Assembly: GCA_900466875.1 (NCBI GenBank) | Contig: UBNQ01000037.1 | Span: forward strand, 110,399 to 174,398 | Direction: 5' to 3' | Source of the DNA: Hyphomicrobiales bacterium | Lineage (GTDB): Bacteria; Pseudomonadota; Alphaproteobacteria; Rhizobiales; Rhizobiaceae | Length of the DNA stretch: 64,000 bases | In this document: positions 53,758-61,712 of the stretch, one piece after another | How positions within the stretch are numbered: the first letter of the stretch is position 1 | How the letters are laid out: every line of letters starts with the position of its first letter | Notes under the pieces: model-generated | The model's database searches: none | What the model was told of the DNA's origin: nothing | The model's input: only the letters and a program-made list of their open reading frames with translations | Made by a program: the position numbers and the translations under genes

Positions 53758-54723
53758 ATGACAGTCGTTGCCTCATACGTTTACACCAATGGCAAACGCG
53801 GGCGCACTCTCCCGATCGATGAACCGTGCCCGACGCTTACCGGTGACGAATTCGTCTGGATCGGCTTGCATGAGCCAACCGAAGACGAACTGAAGACATT
53901 GGCAAGGACCTATGGCCTGCACGAACTGGCGATAGAGGATGCGCTGCATGCCCACCAGATCCCCAAGGTGGAGGTCTATGGCGAACAGCTGTTCGTCGTC
54001 GCCAAGACCGCGCATCTGGAAGGTGACAAGATCTGTTACGGCGAAACGGCGATCTTTGTCGGGCGCCATCACATCATCACCGTGCGGCACGGCTCGCTGC
54101 GCAACCATATCGGCGTCCGTGCCCAGCTCGAAGCCTCTCCCCGTCTGTTGGCGCAAGGCCCGGATTACGTCCTGCACGGCATTCTCGATTTCATCGTCGA
54201 CGGCTATCTGCCCACCGTTCAGACGATCGAGGACCGTGTTCTGGAAATGGAGCAGAGGATGCTCGCCAATTTCCTTGAGCGCGATCAGATCAGGCGGCTT
54301 TTCCGCCTGCGGCGCCAGCTGATCCTGTTCGGCCGCATTCTGGGCCCGATGTCAGAGCTGGTGGGCAAGCTGGTCAATCTCGACCTCCCCTGCCTCGACA
54401 AGCATGCCAAACCCTATTTTCGGGATGTGCTGGATCACATCAGACGGGTGGAAAGCATGGTCGGGGGCCTGCGCGAAGTCATTACCTCGGTCTTCGAGGC
54501 ATCGAACCTGCTGGAACAGCAGCGCCAGGGCGTCATCACCAGGCAGCTCGCCTCCTGGGCCGCAATCCTTGCCGTGCCGACCGCGGTTGCCGGCATCTAC
54601 GGCATGAATTTCGAGAACATGCCGGAACTGAAGACGCAGTACGGCTACTTTATCGTGCTCGGCGCAATCGGCATCCTGTGCGGCATCCTCTATTACCGCT
54701 TCAAGAAGGTCGGCTGGCTCTAG
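53758..54723 (+). CDS. corA: CorA-like magnesium/divalent cation transporter
   Basis: Channel-type magnesium or cobalt transporter forming pentamers. The 321 residues comprise a long cytoplasmic N-terminal domain, then two C-terminal helices (about 262-282 and 292-312). The signature YGMNFENMPEL, containing the GMN selectivity motif, closes the first helix. Its stop is one base from the stop of the convergent ptsN gene, with no terminator between them, so overlapping 3' ends are likely. Substrate preference among divalent ions cannot be told. Confidence 0.9.
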   Translation: MTVVASYVYTNGKRGRTLPIDEPCPTLTGDEFVWIGLHEPTEDELKTLARTYGLHELAIEDALHAHQIPKVEVYGEQLFVVAKTAHLEGDKICYGETAIFVGRHHIITVRHGSLRNHIGVRAQLEASPRLLAQGPDYVLHGILDFIVDGYLPTVQTIEDRVLEMEQRMLANFLERDQIRRLFRLRRQLILFGRILGPMSELVGKLVNLDLPCLDKHAKPYFRDVLDHIRRVESMVGGLREVITSVFEASNLLEQQRQGVITRQLASWAAILAVPTAVAGIYGMNFENMPELKTQYGYFIVLGAIGILCGILYYRFKKVGWL

Positions 54724-54724
54724 A

Positions 54725-55171
54725 TCAGGCCTGCGTCAGGAGAATATAGGCCTCTTCCGGCGTCCTGGCCGCGCGAACCGCATCGGTAACGCTGTCGTTG
54801 CGAAGACGTCGGGCAATGCACGAGAGAAGATTGAGATTCTGCCGCTGATCGGTCGACGGCGAAAGCAGCAGCACGACGACATCGACCGGCACCTCGTCCA
54901 CAGCATCGAAATCCAGCGGTTTTGCCAGCCTCACGAACAGGCAAAGACAATCCGCCACACCCTCGACGATGGCATGCGGAATGGCGATGCCCTGACCGAT
55001 ACCCGTCGATCCGAGGTTCTCACGGCTCGTCAATGCGGCCGAGACCGCGGATGCCTCGACGCCTGTGCGTTTCGCTGCAAGCTCGGAGAGCTTGATGATC
55101 AGCTCTTTTTTAGAGGCTGCGGCCAGATCCAGCACGACGTTTGACGGCGACAGATGATCGCTCAACTGCAT
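54725..55171 (-). CDS. ptsN: EIIA-Ntr-like phosphotransferase protein (PtsN paralogue)
   Basis: PTS fructose/nitrogen EIIA domain protein of 148 residues. The phosphorylated His is in GQGIAIPHAIV (about residue 66); ENLGSTGIG before it is also conserved. I prefer the ATG at 55171, which has GGAG 6 bases upstream, over 55183. It lies 23 bases after kdpE on the same strand as the last gene of the kdp operon. In E. coli unphosphorylated PtsN binds KdpD and TrkA and sets potassium uptake, so this placement suggests a dedicated potassium role. The main ptsN of rhizobia usually lies by rpoN. Confidence 0.87.
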   Translation of the reverse strand: MQLSDHLSPSNVVLDLAAASKKELIIKLSELAAKRTGVEASAVSAALTSRENLGSTGIGQGIAIPHAIVEGVADCLCLFVRLAKPLDFDAVDEVPVDVVVLLLSPSTDQRQNLNLLSCIARRLRNDSVTDAVRAARTPEEAYILLTQA

Positions 55172-55194
55172 GAAATGCTCCATTCCAATGGTGA

Positions 55195-55887
55195 TTAGAG
55201 GCCTTCGGCCAGGCGGTAGCCGACACCGGTCTCGGTCAGGATGTATCGCGGCTGATCGGGCGCCGCCTCGATTTTCTGGCGAAGCTGGCGCACATAGACG
55301 CGCAGATATTGCACATCGGTCAGCCCGTCCCAGACATGTTCGAGCAGGAACCGGTGAGTCAGAACCTTGCCGGCATGCTGCACGAGAATGCGCAGGATAT
55401 CGTATTCCTTCGGCGACAGTTTTACTTCCCTGCCCGCCACCTTGACGATGCGCTTGACCAGATCGACCGAAAGTTCGCCCGTCTGGAAGACCGGCTTTTC
55501 GCCTTGCGTTTGCAGCCGGTGGCGCAGCGCCACGCGAATGCGCGCCGCCAGTTCGTTCATGCCGAAAGGTTTCGTCACATAGTCGTCTGCCCCAAGTTCC
55601 AGCGCCTTGACGATGCCCGCCTCATCGGTGCGGCTGGACAGAATGACGATCGGCAGCATCATGCCCTCCCCGCGCCATCTGGCCAGCAGATCGTGCCCGG
55701 ACATGTCCGGCAGGCCGAGGTCGAGGACGATGAGATCCGGCTTGTCGCTTACGACCAGTTCCATCGCCACCCTGGCGTTCATCGCCTCGCTGACGGCATA
55801 ATCCTGGGCTGCCAGCCCGACGCGCAGCAGCTTGCGGATCGGCGGTTCGTCATCGACGATCAGGATGCGCACGGCGCTATTGGTCAT
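55195..55887 (-). CDS. kdpE: KdpE response regulator
   Basis: OmpR-family DNA-binding regulator of the kdp operon. The receiver has DDE (12-14), phosphorylation Asp56 in IVLDLGLPDMSG, and the Lys in DDYVTKPFG. The C-terminal winged helix includes LSPKEYDILRILVQHAGKVLTHRFLLEHVWG-like sequence and YLRVYVRQLRQKIE. The ATG at 55887 overlaps the kdpD stop as ATGA, so the two are translationally coupled. It has 230 residues, normal length. Confidence 0.95.
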   Translation of the reverse strand: MTNSAVRILIVDDEPPIRKLLRVGLAAQDYAVSEAMNARVAMELVVSDKPDLIVLDLGLPDMSGHDLLARWRGEGMMLPIVILSSRTDEAGIVKALELGADDYVTKPFGMNELAARIRVALRHRLQTQGEKPVFQTGELSVDLVKRIVKVAGREVKLSPKEYDILRILVQHAGKVLTHRFLLEHVWDGLTDVQYLRVYVRQLRQKIEAAPDQPRYILTETGVGYRLAEGL

Positions 55888-58601
55888 TGCTCGTCTCCCA
55901 CAACTGGCATTTCGGCCGATACCGGCAATCGGATCGTGAAGATCGCGCCCGATCGGTCGGAACGATTGTCCGCCCGGATCGTGCCGCCCATGGCTTCGAC
56001 GAAGCCGCGGCAAATGGCAAGCCCGAGACCCGTTCCTGCCCTCACCTGATCACTTTTGCGCACCCGGTAGAAACTGTCGAAAATCCGTTCCAGATCCTGG
56101 GGCGGCACACCCGGCCCCTCGTCCATCACCGACAGGAGGACAGCATTGCCGTCGCGCCTGCCGAAAATATCGATCGCCGTTCCTTCGGGCGCATATTTGG
56201 CGGCATTGTCGATCAGATTGAACAGAACCTGCTCGAACAGAACCGGATCGACCTTGAGCATCGGCAGGTCTGCCGGTATGCCGACCTCGAGCCTGTGCCC
56301 GGATGTGATCTTTGCCGCCCGGCTGAGCGCGGTGCCCACCATGTCGCCGGCAAAATGGAAGGCATAATTCGGCTGCATTGCCCCCGAGCCGAGACGGGTC
56401 ATGTCGAGCAGGTTGACGATGAAACGGTTAAGCCGTTCGGATTCGTCGATCACCGTCGACAGGAGCTCGCCGCGCGTCTCTTCCGGCAATTGGCTCCCCA
56501 GATCCTTCAGCATGTCGGCCGATCCCATGATCGCCGCAAGCGGCGTTTTCAGGTCGTGGCTGATCGAGGTGAGCAACGCGGTGCGCAGCCTGTCGGTCTC
56601 GGCGGCAAGCCTTGCCTTGTCGACATCGGACACCAGCTGGATGCGTTCGATCGCGAGCGCCGCCTGATCCGCAAGCGCATTGAACAGCCGCTGTTGCTCG
56701 GGCGTCAGCAGCGGCCCCTGGCGGTCGTTGTCGAGGCCGATCACGCCGACGGCTTCACGCCCGGTCCTGAGCGGCAGATAGAGCCGTTTTGCTCCCGGCA
56801 GCGTATCGGCGGCACGGCCCGCAGGTCGATTATGCTCCCAGGCCCATTTGGCCGCAGCGATATCGGCATCGACCAGCGTATCGTCCGGTGGATACCCGGC
56901 CTTGACCGCGATCGAGCCGTTTTCGGGCAAGAGGATGACAACCCGCACCTTCAGCATCGAGGCGATCTGGAAGGCGGTCGCCCACAACACGTCATCCAGC
57001 GTTCCGGTGCCGGCGAGCTTCTTGGAGAACAGATAGAGGTCTTCCGTCGTTCGCGCCCTCTGGCGGGCAGCGACCGCCTGCCGCTGCACGGCAGCGGTGA
57101 GGTTGGAAGCTACAAGCGCGACACCAAGATAAAACAGCAGCGCCAGCACGCTTTCGGGATCGCGAATGGTGAACGTGTAGCGCGGCTCAAGGAAGAAGAA
57201 GTTGAAGGCCACCGCCCCGAGCAGCGAGGCAAACAGTCCCGGCCCCAGTCCCCCGCGCACGGCAGAGGCCAGCACCGCCATCAGGAAGACCAGCGCAAGG
57301 TTGCGCACATCGAGCGTCCGGTCGAGCGCAACGCCTGCAGCAATCGCCAGCGCCACGAAGACGGTGCTCTGCAGATAATGCTTCGCCCGGAAAGGTTTGG
57401 GTGCCTGGGCCGGTTTCACGCCGCGTTCCGGCTCGCCGTCCTTCGCATCGCCGGAAATGACATGGACGCTGATATTGCCCGCGTAGCGGATCAGATCATG
57501 GGTGACCGACCGCTGCCAGATCTGCTTCCAGCGCGGTTTTCCCGGCCGGCCGACAACGATATGGGTAAAATTGTTGGCATTGGCATAGGCGATGATCTCC
57601 CGCGACGGCGATGATGCCGGCAGCGTCACCGCCTCCGCGCCAAGCTGCTGTGCAAGCCGCATATTGGCCGCCAGCCTGTCCTTGTCCTCTTCGGACAGCA
57701 CCGCATCCTGCGGCGTGTCGAGATGCAGCACCGCCCAGGGCGCGCGCAGCCGGTCCGCCTGCCGGCGGGCGTAGCGCACCAGGCTTGCGCCATTGCGGCC
57801 ATGGTCGAGGCAGACGAGCAACCTTTCGCCGGCGGCCCACGGGCCGGAAATCGCATTCGCCTGCATATGGTTGAGCAACTGTTCGTCGACCCGCTGCGCG
57901 GTGCGCCTCAGCGCCAGCTCGCGCAATGCCGTCAGGTTGCCGGGCGAAAAATAGTTCTCGATCGCGCGCCGCGCCGTCTTCGGCATATAAACCTTGCCGT
58001 CGCGCAGGCGTTTGATCAGGTCGTCGGGCGTGATGTCGATGATCTCCACGTCATCGGCCCGGTCGATGATGCTGTCCGGCACCGTCTCTCGCACCCGGAT
58101 CCGGGTGATCTGCGCCACGACATCGTTCAGGCTTTCGACATGTTGGATGTTGAGGGTCGAATAGACGTCTATGCCCTGCGCCAGCAGTTCCTGCACATCC
58201 ATATAACGTTTCGGATGACGGCTGCCGCTCGCATTCGTATGGGCGAGTTCATCGACCAGAACGAGAGCCGGACGCCGCGCGATAATGGCATCCAGATCCA
58301 TCTCCTCGAGGCTCTGGCCACGATAGTCGATGCTTTTCCGCGGAATGATCTCGAACCCTTCGACCAGCGCCTCGGTCTCCTTGCGGCCGTGGGTCTCGAC
58401 CACCCCGATGACGACATCGACGCCGTCGGCGTGACGCGCCCGGCCTGACATCAGCATCTCATAGGTCTTGCCGACGCCGGGAGCAGCGCCAAGAAAGATC
58501 TTCAGCCGCCCGCGGCTCTCCCGCTCCGCCTGTTGCAGCAGGGCGTCGGGGGAAGGTCTGGTCTCTGTATCTCGGCCGTTCTCACGATTGGCGTCGGGCA
58601 T
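55884..58601 (-). CDS. kdpD: KdpD sensor histidine kinase
   Basis: Membrane kinase that senses potassium limitation and osmotic stress. In order: cytoplasmic KdpD domain with Walker A GAAPGVGKT (38-46), a universal-stress-like domain (about 250-365), four membrane helices (about 400-500), a GAF-like domain, then His682 in SHDLKTPLAAI and the ATPase domain. I use the ATG at 58601, giving 905 residues, as in other KdpD. The frame continues upstream through a palindromic repeat to 58814 inside kdpC, which could make a longer form but is probably not normal. Confidence 0.94.
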   Translation of the reverse strand: MPDANRENGRDTETRPSPDALLQQAERESRGRLKIFLGAAPGVGKTYEMLMSGRARHADGVDVVIGVVETHGRKETEALVEGFEIIPRKSIDYRGQSLEEMDLDAIIARRPALVLVDELAHTNASGSRHPKRYMDVQELLAQGIDVYSTLNIQHVESLNDVVAQITRIRVRETVPDSIIDRADDVEIIDITPDDLIKRLRDGKVYMPKTARRAIENYFSPGNLTALRELALRRTAQRVDEQLLNHMQANAISGPWAAGERLLVCLDHGRNGASLVRYARRQADRLRAPWAVLHLDTPQDAVLSEEDKDRLAANMRLAQQLGAEAVTLPASSPSREIIAYANANNFTHIVVGRPGKPRWKQIWQRSVTHDLIRYAGNISVHVISGDAKDGEPERGVKPAQAPKPFRAKHYLQSTVFVALAIAAGVALDRTLDVRNLALVFLMAVLASAVRGGLGPGLFASLLGAVAFNFFFLEPRYTFTIRDPESVLALLFYLGVALVASNLTAAVQRQAVAARQRARTTEDLYLFSKKLAGTGTLDDVLWATAFQIASMLKVRVVILLPENGSIAVKAGYPPDDTLVDADIAAAKWAWEHNRPAGRAADTLPGAKRLYLPLRTGREAVGVIGLDNDRQGPLLTPEQQRLFNALADQAALAIERIQLVSDVDKARLAAETDRLRTALLTSISHDLKTPLAAIMGSADMLKDLGSQLPEETRGELLSTVIDESERLNRFIVNLLDMTRLGSGAMQPNYAFHFAGDMVGTALSRAAKITSGHRLEVGIPADLPMLKVDPVLFEQVLFNLIDNAAKYAPEGTAIDIFGRRDGNAVLLSVMDEGPGVPPQDLERIFDSFYRVRKSDQVRAGTGLGLAICRGFVEAMGGTIRADNRSDRSGAIFTIRLPVSAEMPVVGDEQ

Positions 58602-58649
58602 GAGGGATGGTCTTTCTGCGGGTGCGTGTCGCGGAGAGGGCAACCTCCC

Positions 58650-58771
58650 CCCCTCATTCCTGTGCTCGTCACAGGAATCCAGCCACGCGAAGTCCTTCGC
58701 GTGAAAGGACTCTTCCGCGCCGCCGACGCGGCGCTGCTGGATCCCTGTGACGAGCACAGGGATGAGGGAGC
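58650..58771. repeat. Palindromic intergenic repeat, family A, copy 2
   Basis: About 122 bases with inverted ends (58651-58683 against 58736-58769), closely matching the element at 40136-40254, including the inner hairpin segments. It lies inside the kdp operon, between kdpC and kdpD. The KdpD reading frame is open right through it. Such elements within operons can alter the relative amount of upstream and downstream message. Confidence 0.85.
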
Positions 58772-58797
58772 AAGTGGAATGCTCCCTGCCCTGATCA

Positions 58798-59364
58798 TCA
58801 CGTCTTAGAGCCATCCAGCGCCATGTTCAACGCCAGCACATTGACCACCGGCTCGCCGAAGAACCCGAGTTCGCGACCCTCGACATGCGCATCGACCAGC
58901 GCCTTCACCTGAGCCTCGTCCATCCCCCGCGCCTTGGCGACACGGGCGACCTGGAAGACGGCGGCTTCCGGCGAGATATGCGGATCAAGCCCGCTGCCCG
59001 AAGCCGTAACGAGATCGATCGGCACTTCGGCATCCGGATTGGATGCCTTGGCGGCTTCGTAATCCGTCTTGACCCGATCGATCAGTTTCTGGCTGGTCGG
59101 GCCGAGGTTCGAACCGGAGGATGAAGCTGCGTTATAGCCGTCACCGGCAGCCGACGGACGACCATGAAAATACTGATCGCCGGTAAAGGCCTGGCCGATC
59201 AGCGTCGAGCCGATCACCTGACCTTGCCTCTCAATCAGGCTGCCATTGGCCTGCGCCGGAAACACCGCCTGCGCAATGCCGGTCATGGCGAAGGGATAGA
59301 TCAGGCCGGTAATGGCCGTGGTGGCAACAATCATCACAATTGCCGGACGAAGTTGTTTCAACAT
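58798..59364 (-). CDS. kdpC: KdpC, potassium-transporting ATPase C subunit
   Basis: Single-span subunit that stabilises the KdpFABC complex and aids potassium loading. It has an N-terminal hydrophobic helix (about 8-30) and a periplasmic domain with GQAFTGDQYFHGRPSAAG and the highly conserved DLVTASGSGLDPHISPEAA. The 188 residues are normal. It starts 12 bases after kdpB. The repeat element follows it. Confidence 0.95.
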   Translation of the reverse strand: MLKQLRPAIVMIVATTAITGLIYPFAMTGIAQAVFPAQANGSLIERQGQVIGSTLIGQAFTGDQYFHGRPSAAGDGYNAASSSGSNLGPTSQKLIDRVKTDYEAAKASNPDAEVPIDLVTASGSGLDPHISPEAAVFQVARVAKARGMDEAQVKALVDAHVEGRELGFFGEPVVNVLALNMALDGSKT

Positions 59365-59376
59365 CGAAAAGACTCC

Positions 59377-61464
59377 TTAAGCGAGGCCGAGTGTGGTGAT
59401 GACCACGTCGATCGCCTTGATGCCGATGAACGGGACGACGATGCCGCCGAGGCCGTAGATCAGAAGATTGCGGGAGAGAAGCGCGCCGGCGCCGACGGCA
59501 CGGTATTTGACGCCCTTCAGCGACAGCGGGATCAGCGCGATGATGATCAGCGCGTTGAAGATGATGGCAGACAAGATCGCGCTTTGCGGTGTCTCGAGCC
59601 CCATCACGTTGAGCACGCCGAGCTGCGGATAGAAGGCCAGGAACATCGCCGGGATGATCGCAAAGTATTTGGCGATGTCGTTGGCGATCGAAAACGTCGT
59701 CAGCGCCCCGCGGGTCATCAGCAACTGCTTGCCGATCTCGACGATCTCGATGAGCTTCGTCGGGTCGCTGTCGAGATCGACCATATTGCCGGCCTCGCGG
59801 GCGGCGACCGTGCCGGTGTTCATCGCAACGCCGACATCGGACTGGGCAAGGGCCGGCGCATCATTGGTGCCGTCGCCGCACATGGCGACGAGCTTGCCCT
59901 TGGCCTGCTCCTCGCGGATGAGGGCCAGTTTCATTTCCGGCGTTGCCTGGGCAAGGAAATCGTCAACGCCCGCTTCCGCAGCAATCGCAGCCGCCGTCAT
60001 CGGGTTGTCGCCGGTAATCATCACGGTGCGAATGCCCATCTTGCGCAACTCGGCAAAACGCTCGCGGATACCGCCCTTGACGATATCCTTCAGGTGGATG
60101 ACGCCGAGCAGCTTTCCGTCGCGGGCAACGGCCAGCGGCGTGCCGCCGGCCTTGGCGATGTCTTCGGCGATCGACTGCACTTCGCGCACCGTCTGCGACT
60201 GCGGGCTGGCGGCAACCGCCGTATTGCCGGCGACGGGCAGCGTGCCGCCGTTGACATAGGCCAGCACCGCATCGACCGCGCCCTTGCGAATCTGCGAACC
60301 ATCGAGGTCGACGCCGCTCATTCGCGTCTGGGCGGTGAACGGCACGAACGTGGCTTTCAGGCCGCCCATGTCACGACCGCGGATCGCATATTTTTCCTTG
60401 GCCAGCACGACGATCGACCGGCCTTCCGGCGTCTCATCCGCAAGCGAGGCGAGCTGTGCGGCATCGGCAAGCTCATGCTCGGAGACGCCGCGGACCGGAC
60501 GGAACTCGGTTGCCTGGCGGTTGCCGAGCGTGATCGTGCCCGTCTTGTCGAGAAGCAGCGTATCGACGTCGCCGGCGGCTTCCACGGCACGGCCGGACAT
60601 GGCCAGCACATTGAAGCGGACGAGACGGTCCATGCCGGCAATGCCGATCGCCGACAGGAGCGCACCGATCGTCGTCGGGATCAGCGTGACGAACAGCGCG
60701 ACAAGCGTAATCACCGGGATCGAGCCACCGGCATAGGACGCAAAGGCTGGGATCGTTGCGGTGGCCAGCACGAAGATCAGCGTCATCCCGGCAAGCAGGA
60801 TGTTGAGGGCGATCTCGTTCGGCGTCTTCTGCCGTTCGGCGCCTTCGACGAGCGAGATCATCCGGTCGATGAAGGTCGAGCCGGCCGCCGCCGTGATCCG
60901 TACACGGATGACGTCGGACAGAACCTGCGTGCCGCCGGTCACGGCCGAACGGTCGCCACCCGATTCACGGATGACAGGCGCGCTTTCGCCGGTGATTGCC
61001 GCTTCGTTGACGGATGCCACGCCTTCGATCACCTCGCCATCGGACGGAATGATATCGCCGGCCTCGACCAGCACGATATCGCCGACCTTGAGGCTGGTGC
61101 CGGCAACCATCCTGAAATCGCGGCCATTGGCGCTGGTCAGCAGTTTTGCCTGGGTTTCGGTGCGCGTCTTGCGCAGACTGTCGGCCTGCGCCTTGCCGCG
61201 GCCTTCGGCGACCGCTTCGGCAAAATTGGCGAACAGCACGGTAAACCAGAGCCAGAGGTTGAGCTGGAAGGAGAAGCCGAGATTATCGCTGCCGGTGGCG
61301 AGATCGCGCAGGAAAAGAACGGTCGTCAGGACCGACACCGTGGCCACGACGAACATGACCGGGTTCTTGGCGAGCGTGCGCGGATTGAGCTTGGTGAAAG
61401 CGGCGCCGATCGCGGGGATGAGAATGCGACTATCGAGGATAGAAGCGGATTTTGCCTGGCTCAT
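59377..61464 (-). CDS. kdpB: KdpB, potassium-transporting P-type ATPase catalytic subunit
   Basis: ATP-hydrolysing subunit of the high-affinity KdpFABC pump. The phosphorylated Asp lies in LLLDKTGTITLG (about residue 305), the actuator loop is TGESAPV, and the hinge is GDGTNDAPALAQSDVG. About seven membrane helices flank these domains. The 695 residues fit the family. A 58-codon gene separates it from kdpA. Confidence 0.97.
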   Translation of the reverse strand: MSQAKSASILDSRILIPAIGAAFTKLNPRTLAKNPVMFVVATVSVLTTVLFLRDLATGSDNLGFSFQLNLWLWFTVLFANFAEAVAEGRGKAQADSLRKTRTETQAKLLTSANGRDFRMVAGTSLKVGDIVLVEAGDIIPSDGEVIEGVASVNEAAITGESAPVIRESGGDRSAVTGGTQVLSDVIRVRITAAAGSTFIDRMISLVEGAERQKTPNEIALNILLAGMTLIFVLATATIPAFASYAGGSIPVITLVALFVTLIPTTIGALLSAIGIAGMDRLVRFNVLAMSGRAVEAAGDVDTLLLDKTGTITLGNRQATEFRPVRGVSEHELADAAQLASLADETPEGRSIVVLAKEKYAIRGRDMGGLKATFVPFTAQTRMSGVDLDGSQIRKGAVDAVLAYVNGGTLPVAGNTAVAASPQSQTVREVQSIAEDIAKAGGTPLAVARDGKLLGVIHLKDIVKGGIRERFAELRKMGIRTVMITGDNPMTAAAIAAEAGVDDFLAQATPEMKLALIREEQAKGKLVAMCGDGTNDAPALAQSDVGVAMNTGTVAAREAGNMVDLDSDPTKLIEIVEIGKQLLMTRGALTTFSIANDIAKYFAIIPAMFLAFYPQLGVLNVMGLETPQSAILSAIIFNALIIIALIPLSLKGVKYRAVGAGALLSRNLLIYGLGGIVVPFIGIKAIDVVITTLGLA

Positions 61465-61523
61465 GAAGAGGCTCCAGCGTTGATGAGGCGACCGAGGCGC
61501 CCTGAAATATCAGGGATGCAAGG

Positions 61524-61700
61524 TCAGCCGTGCAGGATTTCGACGACGCAGACGATGGCGAAAATGGCCGCCATCATTGCGAGAATTGCATTGGAACCGC
61601 ACCATCTCTGGCGTTCCCCATGCTTGGAATTGTGCCTCCCCTTGCCGCGCGGCTGCGCGGCAAGGGTCGACTGCTTGTGGAGTGCCTGTCGAATGCTCAT
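61524..61700 (-). CDS. 58-residue membrane protein between kdpA and kdpB
   Basis: Small gene read directly on the minus strand: ATG at 61700, TGA at 61524-61526. The first 36 residues are basic (begins MSIRQALHKQS; five His/Arg/Lys clusters, one Cys). Residues about 38-55 form a hydrophobic helix (NAILAMMAAIFAIVCVVEIL), so it is probably a single-span inner-membrane protein with its N-terminus inside. AAGGAG lies 8 bases upstream and overlaps the kdpA stop region, so it is very likely translated with the kdp genes. I recognise no named family; a KdpFABC accessory role is inferred from position. Confidence 0.7.
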   Translation of the reverse strand: MSIRQALHKQSTLAAQPRGKGRHNSKHGERQRWCGSNAILAMMAAIFAIVCVVEILHG

Positions 61701-61712
61701 GACATGATCTCC

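Noticed and set aside
59164..61707. Open frame of 847 codons on the plus strand
   Set aside because: It is the antisense of kdpB and kdpC; its composition (many Arg, Asp, Gly, His) is that of a shadow frame.
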